From NCBI GenBank assembly GCA_050084985.1, contig JBITNC010000001.1:137454001-137518000 (forward strand): a DNA stretch of 64,000 nt. The letters run 5' to 3'. Below the pieces are notes generated by a model. That model saw only the letters and a list, made by a program, of their open reading frames with translations, did no database searches and was not told where the DNA came from. A program made the position numbers and the translations under genes. This document shows, in pieces, positions 1-11,379 of this stretch. How positions within the stretch are numbered: the stretch's first letter is position 1; each line of letters begins with the position of its first letter. This DNA is from Nageia nagi. Taxonomy: Eukaryota > Pinophyta.

Positions 1-310
1 CCAATACACAGAGTTATCAGCTATGGAAATCCTGCAAGAAATGGAAGACCATGACTTTGAGCCATTACAATCCAGATATAATCAGCTCCTGAAATTGGAG
101 GAAGATCACAACAAAGCATATGAGTCATTCCAGCATTGCTAGAGCATCGTCAAGAGATGGTTTGATAAGAAAAAGTCTTCCCGGGTGAAGTTTGAACCGG
201 GTGATATTGTTCTCAAATGAGACGAGGAAAGAACAAAACCCAGGAGACACCAAAAATGACTCTCTTTGGAGCGGATCTTATGTCATTACCCAAGCTATGC
301 AACGGGATCT
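1..310 (+). pseudogene. Ty3/gypsy integrase C-terminal fragment
   Basis: The plus strand reads as the end of a gypsy-type polyprotein. A run resembling the integrase C-terminal domain includes VKFEPGDIVLK, the usual basic/aromatic stretch followed by the GD(I/L)VL core, preceded by KRWFDKKK. Stops interrupt it near positions 140 and 218, so it is inactive. Integrase joins retroelement cDNA to host DNA in the nucleus. The catalytic core would lie before the window. It runs directly into the accessory ORF region at about 650, the position of extra ORFs in several plant gypsy lineages. The family call is firm; the lineage is not. Confidence 0.7.
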
Positions 311-657
311 ATTTAAAGCATTATCGGGTGATGAGGTAAAATCGGATTCCCCGCAAGGCATTGTATAGTGTAAATACTGTAAATAATTATTTCTGTAAAT
401 GGTGTAAAAAAAAATTATTATTTGCATAGTTTTCAAGAAGAGTTAATAACCTTTAATGATCAAATTTATTAGGAATTTCATAGCCAAGTACTCAGTTCGA
501 CACTAAGCATATTTTGAGCACTCAAGTTTTAGAGCATTCAAAGCAAAGAAATTTCAGAGCCAAGTTGCCTTATGAAAAAAATGAAGTTGCAAAACCTCCT
601 ACTACCCATATTACAATTTTAATGATTACCAGAGGTTCAAGAAAAGGCGAGATTATC
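311..657 (+). other. non-coding spacer after integrase
   Basis: No open frame of note. Near 370-400 there are three closely spaced TGTAAAT motifs and a run of A residues, which could be part of an untranslated spacer or polyadenylation-like region between pol and the accessory ORF. Nothing else can be supported. Confidence 0.4.
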
Positions 658-3600
658 ATGGCGACTTCTCAATCATCCTTTGCAACCAAAATAGAGTAAC
701 TTGACATTGACTTACTTTCCTTGCAAGAAGAATATCTCGAGAATGCACCAAGAGTGAACTGCACCGAAATAGGAGTGATCAGTCATATGGATACATGGAG
801 AGCTGACCCTAGCCATGTGCTTTTGAGATTAAAGACTCCTGAAGTCACTGGAAAAGGAAAATCTCTTGCTCATTCTAGGAGAGATGTTATGATTGATCAA
901 GATTTGGCATATTATGTGCCCTATGAGTCTTTCACATGCCCTGAGCTCTTATACTCCCTAACGCACAGGCGTCATCAAAAGGGGTATCAAATAGGCATGT
1001 ACAAGGGCACTGAAGAGGAACAAACTTCAGAACCAATGTTTGAAGCGGTGTTGGACTACTCTCCGGATTCCATTATCCAAGCATTTGCTATTCCAGCAGA
1101 CTGGACATTTCATGTAAAAAAGCAAATTGATTTAAAAAGGGAGAAATTTGATTTTTATATAAATGAAGATGAAATGCTGAACTAGATTAATTGAAGATAC
1201 CAGGATAGCAAGCAATCAAAACTCTTGCCGAGCTATCAAATAGCTCTTTTTCAAAGGAGAAAAGATAGAGAAGTGCTACAAGCACTCGCGGTCATTCTGG
1301 GGAAGAAGACCTAGATAGAAGCAGATGAGGCCATGGTACACATGGCATATAATATTTCAGAATGCCATGTCTGCTATGATTTCCTGGCCTTCATAACCAA
1401 AGAAATTAAGAGATGCTTATTCAAGATAGAGAAGTCAGATTTTAGGCATTCTTCCTATCTCTGATGGCTTTTCATTCATCAAAATTTGGACAAGTTAGTA
1501 GGGACAAGGCTCCCAATTGAGCCAACCAGCTCCAGTGATGCCTTGGTGCCAATTGATTTGATGGTACCAGTTTTGAGTAAGTTGCATGGGTCTTACTATG
1601 AGTTTATGGACAAGTTTTATGCCACCGCAGTAAAAATTGACTGAAAAATTCCCCAGTAGGCTGCGCAAGAGCACAGTAAGAGAGTTACAAGGTGGGAATA
1701 AAATCGGTGACTGGTACTTTTTGAAAGACCGCACCGTGATAATAAGGTATGGATATTTTGATAGAGATGGGTAGGCAAATCTGTGCAATAGAAACTATAT
1801 ACGGGACTGGGGGAAATTTCAAGTCTACTGTAAATATACCGGCATCTACAAAAAATCACTCTGTTAGAGATAGGATGTACAGAAAGCATTACTCAATTCA
1901 TTATACAAAATTTCAAATTAAATAAGCTGGAAACTGCATGGATGTATGACCCATCAGGGGAGATAACCCAGTTAATAAGGACTAGCAAGAAACGTTCGAC
2001 ATTCATACATGACAGTAGGCCCCATATTGAGTATTTTGTAAATAAAACAGAGCAGGAGGCAGAATTATACCTTGATTGGGAATTTGTACCTTTAGATAAA
2101 GCCTAGATGGCTTTGGAAGGAATAAAAAAGTATAGAAACTAGGAGAATAAGAGGTAATATTTTGTCCTCAACCCAGAGGTCCTCACCCAATTAGCATATC
2201 TTGGATGGGGTCCCAATAAAATTCATTATTTCACAAGATTCAGATTTGAATACACCACCAAAATTCACCACATTGAAAGTGAATTATTTGAAAATTTCAA
2301 ATATGACAAATATTGGGAGGTAGAATATTCTAAAGATCCACTACCAGAATTGGGACAGCCCTTCCCTCCTCATTTTCGCGGGAAACCCGCAACAGAGGAG
2401 AGGACAATGCAGAGAAGACAAACAGCTATCATTATTCAAGCTTCAAAGAAAAGGAAACAGGACCCCTCAGATACCACCACTTCTTCCCGAGAACCTTCTC
2501 TTAAGAAGAAAAGAAAGATTCAAACCCTTACTCAAAAAGAGCAAAAACTAGAAAAGGAGCAAAGGCCCATAAAAAAGCCCCGGTCAGCCACAACAAGGTC
2601 ACAGTCACAAGTGATTGTCCCTTCACCTTCAAAGGCATTGGAAGAACTTCCAAGGGTGGTTATGCAAGAAGAAAAAATTCTTGACCCTGAAGAATCTAAC
2701 CAGCCACAAGATACTGAAGCTGGTTGTACAAAACAAGCCCAAGAACAACAGCAAGAGGAAACCCCAGCAGAAGAACAAAGTCAAATTCAGCCAAGCAGGG
2801 AAAGTGTACTTGAGGCCAGAGAAACAGCGGCAGTGGCACCCAGAGGAGGGTCGGGAGATGATGAAGATGATGATGATGAGTTTAATAAAAAGGACTCTAG
2901 CCCAATGGATGACCTTGAAGAAGTAGGTGAGGCAATGGAAGAGGCCGAACCTGAACTAGAGGTCCAGCAATTAACTCCTCCCGGCCACCTCAACCAATTC
3001 AGCAACTTAAGACACCTATTACAGGTGAAATTGTTTCCACTCATTCTTTTATTCCAATTACCTCACAAGAGGAAATAAAATCAATTTTTTCTATACAAAT
3101 TGTAGAGCTCATTGACTACGCAAATTTTGTAAATAAATCTCTTGTGCTGCCTAAGCAATAGTCGAGAATTTTAAGCAAAGTCACAGAGACGGGAGATATT
3201 AAAATTGCTCAGATGCCTTTTAAAGGACATCTGCAGCTGACTCCCACAGCTATAATAAATGTGAGTATGCAGAGTGCACCAACCATTGATCAATCCAAAT
3301 TCCTGGTCAACACTTCAATGGCAGCCGGAAAGAGTCTTCAATCAATAAAGACTAAGATTGAAAAATTGAATAAGAAAGTTGATCAATATAAGGACTGCTC
3401 CCTCAAGGATAAAACAATAACCGGGTTGCAGAACAAGAATAAAGAATTGATTGTAAAGTTGGAGAAGCAAAAAATTGAATTTGATAAGAGCATGGCGACA
3501 TCAAAAGATCAGCTAGACACTGCGAATCAAATAATAGAATAACTTAAAGCTCAGGCTACAGTGGTAGATGCTCAAAAAGTTAAGAAAATTGAGGCCGAAA

Positions 3601-4390
3601 TGCAAAATATCAATGCAACGAATAAAATTCTATCAGAAGATAATGCAAAGCTACTATTGCTGATGAAAAATTTTAGAAAATCCTTTGGTAGAGCAAGTTG
3701 GTGACAAAATGATAACATTATCTCACTTGCACCTACTCAAGTAACAAGCAATTCAGGCCATTAAAGAATTTCATGCTCAATGTGCTCTCCATAAGCAAAC
3801 TCTAGACATATCCAGGAAAGTCTTAGAAAGGATGTAGGTCCAATTGAGGATTTTAACTGAAAAAGAGTTCACAACGATTACCCCAAGGCCTAAGCAGTCT
3901 TATCAGAAAAAAATCCAAGAAATCTGTGATCTCCAGAGCTTGGTATTCAATATGGATCTCAATAAACACCAGCTCATAACAGAGTTGGAATTTGTCAATA
4001 AATTCTTTAATTCTTTAGTAGAAATAAAAGCTCCCAAAATATGGGAAGAGTAGAATGTATAGGGTAGTGTTGCCAATTGGTAGCCAATACCATTCAATTT
4101 TTGGAGCAATCTTTCTTTGAGACACAAATCTCAGATTTATAGCAGATAAATGAATTGGCTCAGGTGTAAAATTTCTACATGCTGGAAAGTTAAACGGTAT
4201 TTTAGAAGGGTTCAAGTCAAATACTGAAAAGATCAAGGCCTCCCTCATCCTCTTACAACCTGATTATAAAGAATTGAGTGAACTCAACAATAGGATGCAG
4301 GCCTTCCTCCCACAAGATATGATGGTAGCAATTGAGACTGCGACTAGATCTTCTTCAGGACAAGTCATTGGAAGTAGCAGTTGACCGGTT
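658..4390 (+). pseudogene. type A accessory ORF of a gypsy element (decayed)
   Basis: A long degenerate coding region follows the integrase. A start at 658 opens a frame broken after 13 codons. Open stretches then run 721-1185, about 1900-2100, 2164-2985 and 3213-3540, with stops and frameshifts between. The predicted protein order is: a globular part of about 550 residues without recognised motifs (aromatic-rich near 2160-2340); a Lys/Arg-rich stretch at about 2420-2620 suggesting nuclear signals; a Gln/Glu/Pro-rich acidic linker with a DDEDDDDE run near 2860-2880; then a Lys/Glu/Leu heptad-like coiled coil at about 3330-3660. The rest to 4390 is heavily broken. I do not recognise the family. 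Position after pol suggests an accessory (aORF or env-like position) protein, but no membrane segment is visible. The same linker and coiled-coil layout recurs in types B and C here. Confidence 0.55.
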
Positions 4391-4896
4391 CTTTTCTCCA
4401 GCAGGTGGAGAGCCCTGAGAGCCGCCAAAAGATTGTATTCCTCCAAAATAATACTCAAAATCTGGGTAATCTTACTATTCTTTATTCTTTATTATTTCAT
4501 TTGCCTTAAAGCCTGGAAGCTATGTATAAAAGAGTAACCAGGAAATCACCATTCTTTTAGAGTCTTCGTGTCTTGTATTCTTTAAACCATTCCCCCTATT
4601 CACATTCCTACTCCCTAGAGTGTTGGGAATCATTTTGTAAATAAAGTCATCCAAGAGTTTTGTCTTTCTTCAATACCCAGGAAATATGTAAATAAGGCCA
4701 CCCAGAGATTCTATCAAAACACTTGTGTTAAATTTATATTCTTTTACTCTTTAATAACCATAAGTCCAGAATACCCGAAAATCATGTCATCTTCTCCAAA
4801 TGCACCCAAGAAGTCATGTATCAAAATTGCCTGAAATCATATTTGTCGCCCATGAAAGTCCAAGACTTGTATATATATGCAGAGTTCAACTCTTGA
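4391..4896 (+). other. 3' untranslated region of the type A element
   Basis: Non-coding. A TATA-like GTATAAAAGA occurs near 4523 and several TTTGTAAATAAA-like polyadenylation-type motifs lie at 4630-4700. These would fit an untranslated or LTR-like segment, but no terminal TG/CA pair was found, so it is left as spacer. Confidence 0.35.
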
Positions 4897-5345
4897 AAAA
4901 TGCAAATAGAGCCTGAGGATTTCAAAGCATGACATAATAATTTTCAATCAAAATAAACAGGTCCCAGAACAGATAGTAGGCATCGTAGATTCTTGAAGAT
5001 CATTGATAGAGCTCGACGATTTCAGGAGATGATGTCACATTTTTTTGAGAAAATCAGCAGGCCCCTGAAGAAAACCAAATCATCAGTAGAGCCCGAGGAT
5101 TTTGGAGGATGTCGTCACAAGTTTCAACACAAATCAACGGGTCCCGATCAAATTAAAATGTAAATAGTACCTAAGGATTTCAAAGCATGATTTCACTTTT
5201 TTTTGTAAAAATCAACAGGTCCTGGAGAAAACCAAATCATCAGTAGAGCCCGGGGATTTTGGAGGATGATGTCACATTTTTTGTAAAAATCAGCAGGTCT
5301 CAAAGGAAACCAGATCATCAACAAAGCCTGAAAGAAGAACATAGA
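4897..5345 (+). repeat. tandem array, period about 80 bp
   Basis: About five to six diverged head-to-tail units share the core ATCATCAGTAGAGCCCGAGG, a middle GATGATGTCACATTTTTT, and an AAAATCAGCAGGTCCC-like end. The best-matched units start near 5080 and 5234. The array sits between the accessory ORF and a polypurine tract at 5917. Plant gypsy elements of the Tat/Ogre group are known to carry hypervariable tandem repeats in this place. A minus-strand open frame at 5193-5402 is only a translation of this repeat. Confidence 0.75.
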
Positions 5346-5916
5346 GCCCGTCGAGGGAATAGAAGAGTAATGTATGAGAAAGAACACCCGGGTCCACTTC
5401 ATCTTAAGTGTTTGACCCCCGAGACCCTGTTAATGTGTCAACACCAACTCATTTCCACATAACAGTGGTAGTTCTTCTCGACCTAAGCATACATAATATC
5501 TACCAACCATCATTACTCTGATTACTGACATCCACAGTATACATCATGAAGATTGCAAAGGAGTAGATGAAGGCTAATAAAGCAAACGATCAAATCGTAC
5601 CAATCGATGTGCAATCAAACAACTGCTCAATCTACCACAGTACCGCTCTCAATCAGCAATAGTGCTAAATTCAATCAGCTACAGGGTTTTGGAAGGAGCA
5701 GTCAATGACATGTCAGAAAGATTGCGACTCTATGGACATGGTTGACCGGAAGTTTCAAATCCCCAAAAGATCCAGAAAATTCGGAGAGTTAATGTTGATT
5801 TGAACTTGTATATTGTACAATCTAGCACAGTTGTAACATTTGTGTAAATAACACTGTTGTAGTTGTTTCATTCAATACTAGTAATAATGTATCATAATGA
5901 GATCCAACCACCTAAA
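5346..5916 (+). other. non-coding, before the polypurine tract
   Basis: No coding potential is visible. The segment links the tandem array to the polypurine tract and is probably the end of the element's 3' untranslated region. Confidence 0.4.
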
Positions 5917-6504
5917 AGGGGAGGAAGTTGCATAAATAGCTAGTTTTAGAAATTAGAACGGTCGGATATTCTAACAAATTTGTCTGATCTATAAGAGCAA
6001 TTCATACATGACAATACGAACAGACAATGCTTTGCTCTCTTGCAACAAAGTGGCTATTATTGCTTTTGTGAATGTTATGTATGAAATGTTTACTTCAAAT
6101 TGTGGTTGTGTATAGTGATTGCGAAACCCCAAAGGTGAGGAAGTTTGCTATTCTTAATCTTGGCTATAGATTGTCGCCTATGCTGCAATGCTCGGTTGTA
6201 AATTTCTTGTTTTAGTTGTTCGTTTATTTATCTCTTTCCTGTTACTCTTTACCTTTTTATCCCTTTCCTCTTACTTTTGATCTTCAACATAGATAAGAGC
6301 AGGCTTATAACCCGAAGATTGAGCAAAAGATTTACACGAGCGCATTCCCACCACCTTCTGCTCTTTCAAGGAACCTATTGTTGCGGCAAGTGGAGAACAC
6401 GACCAGCCCAAACCCTTGAGGTTACACTATATCGATCAACAAATACCCAGTTTGTTTGCTATTTGAAGGGTATATTTTTGTGCTAAATCATATTTACAAT
6501 CTAA
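5917..6504 (+). mobile_element. polypurine tract and candidate 3' LTR
   Basis: AAAAGGGGAGGAAGT at 5917-5930 is a classic plus-strand primer (polypurine tract), followed at once by TGCATAAATAGC at 5931, a plausible LTR start. A TATA-like CTATAAGAG lies near 5991. The 3' LTR end is uncertain (about 6480-6510; no clean CA terminus seen). It is likely the 3' LTR of the type A element that begins before the window, but a second LTR for comparison is missing. Confidence 0.45.
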
Positions 6505-6627
6505 GGAGTGGTTGTTCAAACCCTAACTCTGATAAGCCAACAAAGTCCTGAAACCCTCCGTTAAAATGTCAAATCATTCATAAAGAGAAGAGTGAAGAGA
6601 GTTTTCCTTGGAGAAAAGAAAGCTCAA

Positions 6628-7011
6628 AATGTCAGAAAATTCATTTGTAACATTGCAGAGAGCTCAAATAACCATGTGTGGAATTTTGAATAAAATGGAT
6701 GGGTCACACCACCAATTAGTGTCTCAACCTCAACAGGTAACCCAACAACAACAAGGGTTCCAGCCACAGCAACAAAATATTGCTTCTACATCGCATGCAA
6801 CTGAAGGAGAGAGCTCTAATACAACCAACCAAGGAGAAAACTCAACTAGGATTTTGGGCACTCAAACTTCAAGACTTTGGAGACCCAATAAACCCATGTT
6901 CATCCAAAAGCAAGTAGTTGCTGAAATTGTACTTGATGAGTTGGCTGCCCTTTTCCAAGAATACTAAGGGAAGTCAAATGACTTCAAGAATGTTGTTCCC
7001 TTCGATGCCTA
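6628..7011 (+). pseudogene. gypsy-like gag N-terminal fragment
   Basis: The frame opens with ATG at 6628 (another ATG at 6608) and runs to a stop at 6965, then continues in frame to the LTR border at 7011. It is Gln- and Ser/Thr-rich in the middle (about 6730-6860). Its end resembles the start of the conserved part of plant gypsy Gag. No zinc knuckle is present because the gene is cut by the minus-strand LTR at 7012. The identification rests on layout and composition, so it is moderate. Confidence 0.4.
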
Positions 7012-8099
7012 TGTAATGTACCTTTCTAGGGTTTATCCAATTTCTTACTTAATTAAGTATTCATTCACAAATTAGGGCATCAAAGTAAATGCTCATTAAC
7101 CATCCAAACATGCACTTAAAACTGAAATATAACAGCAGTAGCCAAATCTGATACAAAGCTCATATAACATGTGAATATCACCAAACTCGGGCATAACTTC
7201 AGATCTGCAACATAACAGAAATATAGCTCCAAAATACTCTAATCCGCATACATTCTCATGCAAAATGAAGATAATAGTATAGCAAAAACAAAGGAGCCTT
7301 CATCCACATTCAAGATGCAATATGAGAGCCAAATGTCATGAATAATCAACCAAGAATAAGTACATGGTTGTAAGAAGCCTATAACAAGTTTTAGGGCAAA
7401 ACCCAAGACTCAGAGATGCTCAACCAAGACTCCCAAAGGTTGATGCAAATCCCAAGGAGGCTCCCAAAGCTAGTGCAAGGCTCAAGATGACTCCCAAGGG
7501 TTGGCGCAAGCTTCCAAGTGGCAAAGATGGATGGCGCAAGTCTCTAGATAGCTCCTCAAGGTTGGCACAACCTTTTCAAGTGAGTATGAGTGTAGAAGAG
7601 CCACTTCTAGGCTAGGAATTAGCCCCAGTCCTTAGAAGGTAAAGAGAAGAGCATCCCCAAACGTTGAATGATCCAAGATCAAATGCACAAGATGATGTCT
7701 TCAAGTGAGCAAATGACTTGCCTTTATAGCATTCCAAACTTGCAAATATGTCCTCAAAAGGAAGCCGACTAGGAGGGGAGAAAATAAAAATTTTAAATGG
7801 CCCCAATCCTCCATAAAATGGCCAACTTGTATGTAGGGGCATAATTCATCTTAATGACCCTATTTATTAGCTCAAATAAATATATAATTTTCCAAGGGCA
7901 TAATTCATCTTAATGACCCTCTTTAGTAGCTCAAATAAATATATAAGTTTCCCTTTTCAAGCGCTTGCCTTTGAGGCACAAATATAAATATGATAAATAC
8001 ATAATTTGACAAATAAAGCACTCCTAATCTAAGTACTAAAGATCACAATGAATAGGCATGAGGGATGGTGTCTAGATATCCCAAATTGGGGACATTACA
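7012..8099 (-). mobile_element. complete 1088 bp LTR (family 1), minus orientation
   Basis: The segment begins TGTAATGTACC and ends CATTACA, so both strands have TG...CA ends with a TGTAATG inverted repeat. A minus-strand polypurine tract abuts the high-coordinate side, making this the 3' LTR of a minus-strand gypsy element. It is clearly homologous to the solo LTR at 40070-41144, sharing GACATCATCTTGTG, CCTAGAAGTGGCTC and the last 50 bases. Inside, at 7425-7580, are about five 30 bp subrepeats with the core CTTGCGCCAACCCTTGGGAG (minus strand). It cuts a plus-strand gag; the bases before it are GCCTA. Confidence 0.85.
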
Positions 8100-8100
8100 A

Positions 8101-8117
8101 GTCCTCCCTCCTCAAAT
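8101..8117 (-). promoter_or_regulatory. polypurine tract
   Basis: On the minus strand GAGGAGGGAGGACT stands directly before the LTR start. It is the expected plus-strand DNA synthesis primer of an LTR retrotransposon and fixes the orientation of the element. Confidence 0.7.
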
Positions 8118-9184
8118 TGCTTGCCCTCAAGCAATTCCAAACGCATTCCAAGGTGATGCTTGTCTTCAAGTGTACCAAGCGATGCTTGACTCAATAAATG
8201 TCCTCCAAATGTGCTAACAGACTGTCCAAATACTCTTCAAAATAGCCCATTGATGATATCAAGAGAATGCAATCATGAAGGCAGCTGTTCCAAGGTGTAG
8301 AAGCAAGAGCAAGAACTGTTGTTGATGATGTATACCTATCCAACCAAATACTTTTTGCCCTGCTTTCAAACTAATCCCAATGCTTCGCTGTCCAAAAAAT
8401 GTGAAAAGTCGCAGCGGATAAGATGCTGACCTGATTTGTTTTAGATGCTAAAATGTTGTTCAAATGCTTGCCAAGTGTTATTCCTTCATAGGACTTTGTT
8501 GTCATATCTCGAGCCAATGGTACTGAACTTGGTAGGGTTGTTCCCAAAAATGAGGTGCAAATCAGTCAATAGTGGACTGATTTTTGAGTCCACAAACTTT
8601 GTCTTTCTAAATGCATCAATCTTCAAACCAATCTCCCAAACTGAACTGTATTTGTTTGTGTCAAAGTCATATAGAAATGATCGTAAATTTGTACCTTGTA
8701 TGGCAACATCAAGATTCATACATGTTGTTGTATGAAGTATCATTAAATGAGCTCTTCCTTGCTGCTGTTTTCTCATTGGCTGAAGTGGCAAGGACGGAGT
8801 TTTCTCCTTAATCATATCATGAACTCTCTTTGAGGCCATAATACCCTACTATCCAAAAAATGAGTATCTGTGGGTACCAAATGTGTCCCTTCCTATCATG
8901 TAGTACACTCCTTTGTAGGCAGCAACATGGCTGAGTTTGCCCTTCACATTTTGCTTTCCATCTTCCCCTAAATTGTCATAAGAATCAGAATTTGTATCTT
9001 GCTGTCCCTTGCTATTTGTAATGAGTTTTGGTCCTCTTTCACCTTGGAATGACTACTGCTACTTCCAAGAGCACTGCTGTCCATGTTTGTTGTTGTGTAG
9101 GGCAATTTTTTTGTCATATACTTCAGCTTCATACACCCCAAACTGAATCTAGACCAAAAGGATGAAAACATACTTGATACATTG
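8118..9184 (-). pseudogene. decayed internal region of a minus-strand gypsy element
   Basis: This lies between the protease fragment and the 3' LTR, where reverse transcriptase and integrase should be. Only short open frames remain (8839-8486, 9171-8968) and I cannot match them to pol motifs. The element has probably lost most of pol by deletion and the remaining DNA is badly decayed. Confidence 0.35.
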
Positions 9185-9775
9185 TCATATAAACCAATTG
9201 TATTCCCTCTCCATGTGGCATGGAATGTTGGGACTGGTTTTTGCCGTCAAAAGCTGCCTTAGGATGTTGCAAAAACTGAGAGCACTGCTGTTGTAACTGT
9301 TATACCTTCTCAAAGAGGTGTTATGGCTGATATGGATAATCTCTAAACTGTTAACAGCTGTCCAAGGATGTGTGGCATGGGTGCCTCTCAAAGTGATCTT
9401 CCTCCCATGCTCAAAGAAACTCATTTCCAATTCTCAGTAATTTAAAGTGACATCTCCCAATTGGTACAATCATTGGACCCCTAGAATGATGTAAGGAGAA
9501 CCACCCATGGGGTAAACATAGAAATCGGCTATGATGATGCCATTTCCAATGGTTACTTCAAGGTCTCTAATCATCCATTTACACCTAGTTTTGTATCCCC
9601 TAGCATTGGTGACTCCAAACTCTTGAGTTTCAATTCTTTTCAAGTTTCTTTTAAGGGAAAAGGCTTTATCAATAAAATTATTGGTGGCACCATTGTCTAC
9701 TAGGGTAATAATGGATTCTCCTATAAGGTGCCCTTCTAGTTAGAGATTGGGGTATTTGATGGGTTTAATCAAAAG
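9185..9775 (-). pseudogene. gypsy retropepsin and pre-RT linker fragment
   Basis: Reading from 9775 downwards the frame gives TLVDNGATNNFID, the aspartic protease active-site loop (a D-N-G-A variant of D-S/T-G-A), then the flap region, then YPMGGSPYIILGVQ, the conserved link leading into reverse transcriptase in plant gypsy elements. A stop follows GVQ at about 9467. An open frame continues 9430-9185. The protease would cut the Gag-Pol polyprotein. It belongs with the LTR at 7012-8099. It is a different copy from the gag-protease at 16.6-18.1 kb. Confidence 0.75.
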
Positions 9776-9898
9776 TTTAATGAGTTCCCGAAGATCCCTT
9801 TTGATTCTGTTGGGGGGTAAATGGTGAACTATTTTCATTTTTAAGAATTGAAGAATGTGAAGGGGAACTAAAATTAAATGGATTCACATATGTACCTT
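9776..9898 (-). other. short spacer between gypsy fragment and type B copy 1
   Basis: The tail of the gypsy frame upstream of the protease. Homology to copy 2 of the type B element stops at 9899, which marks the border of the two elements. Confidence 0.4.
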
Positions 9899-10290
9899 GT
9901 TGGTATGTTTTTCTTTCGTAGTTCAAAACATGCACAAGACTTGGAGGAAACAGTGTTACTTGCTTCCGCCTAAAAGGACTGGTTACCCCAAGCGCTCAGT
10001 AGTCAAAGATGTATGTTGTTAACCGTATAAAAGGGAAATACAACGTCGGAGTTCCCTTCCACAATAAAGAAAGACTACAAATGTGAATGAAAGCGATGAA
10101 AGATCACAAATGCAAGGACAAACACAGGGATAAATACAAAGGAATACAAGGAAAAGGAAATGACTTATGAAAGTATCATCAATGATGTAGTGTCTCGGCA
10201 GGTCGTTTTTAGATTCATTAAGGTCAACGCACTCACTATCAAGCTAGGCAACAAATAGCAAATATGCTCAAATCACTACCAGACGAGAGC
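9899..10290 (-). mobile_element. 3' terminal module of type B element, copy 1
   Basis: Read on the minus strand this block matches 35427-35822 of copy 2 nearly end to end, from TAGTGATTTGAGC to ACATACCAACA, where homology stops abruptly in both copies. It includes a TATA-like TTTTATACGG (about 10026). The plus strand starts TGTTGG, so it may be an LTR end, but no matching 5' LTR was found in the window. Confidence 0.6.
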
Positions 10291-10296
10291 AAGGAG

Positions 10297-11290
10297 TTGT
10301 AGGGTCTTGGTGGAAGACTCGGTGGAAAGGGTATAAGTGAGGTGAGGGCGTGAGTGCAAGAACCTAACCGAATGATATAAAGACAAGTTATAAGCCTCAA
10401 AATATATCCACTTACATGCAAATCATGCAAAGAATGAACTCAAACCTACTCAAATGAATATCCAGTATGCAATTCAAGGAGAGAATCATTCAAATATGCA
10501 TAATCCCATAAATGATATTCTCACAATATTGACTTTGTAATATCATTCCTCAAAGGAAACACATTCATAATGATATTCAACAATAAACATGCATAAAACC
10601 CCTTATGCAACGAACCTCTATGCAATGGAATGTGAATGCTAAAGGATGCAATAGCTCAAAAATTCTTGTACACATAAAAGCTTATAGCCAGCATCTCAAA
10701 ATATAAGAGCCTCAATATGCAATATTTCCATTAAGTGCAAAGTCCCACATGTGCAACAATGTGTAAAATCATGCAATAATTCAAGTGCAAAATTGCAAAT
10801 ATCCTCCAATGCAAATATCCCAAATGCCAAAATCCCCTTCTAAATGGCCCAAATGGGGTATAAATAGGCCACTAGAAGTGTCGCCCTAAAGGTATCGAAT
10901 CTAATGTGGTGTGCACACACACAACACACATACTGATACAAAATCAGATTGTTCACACAAAACTATGCAAGTGGCACCTAAAAGCTAACAAAATATAAAT
11001 GCCACCGTCAAAATGCATCTAATCTACCTCTAATCTATGCAATAGCGAATCAAACATGCAATAAAAGGTCTGAAAAGTCTGACATCTAAACCAGCAGGAG
11101 CAAAACCTCATCCTTGCACCGGTCAAAGCCATGAATGAGTTTGACAGATTTGATCTGGCGGGAGAAAAACCTCATCCCTACACCAATCAAATTGAATGAA
11201 ATAAAGTCTGGCATAATAACCAACATCAAGTATGCATTAAACAAATGAAAAGATACCACAGACAGGATCTATGGGTGGATCAGACCTAGG
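10297..11290 (-). repeat. non-coding 3' region of type B element, copy 1
   Basis: It matches 34302-35060 of copy 2, but there the block lies in the opposite orientation relative to the element's ORF. On the plus strand it holds a good plant TATA motif, GGGGTATAAATAGGCC at about 10855, followed by GTGTCGCCCTAAAGG, and a CACACACAACACACA run near 10915. GTTGCCCTAA-like boxes also occur at about 38370 and 42520. It could be promoter-like DNA antisense to the ORF. Confidence 0.55.
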
Positions 11291-11379
11291 CCAGATCTGA
11301 TCCGATATTGGCGAATCTCCACTCCTCGTTGATGAGACTGTACTACTCAATGGTCTCCTCCAAGAATGCCACAATCTTT

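Noticed and set aside
4520-4540. Promoter of a separate gene at the TATA-like GTATAAAAGA
   Set aside because: No open frame follows; the next 900 bp is tandem repeat and non-coding DNA.
5193-5402. Minus-strand frame with an internal peptide repeat
   Set aside because: A reading of the tandem array of about 80 bp units, with no start context or homologue.
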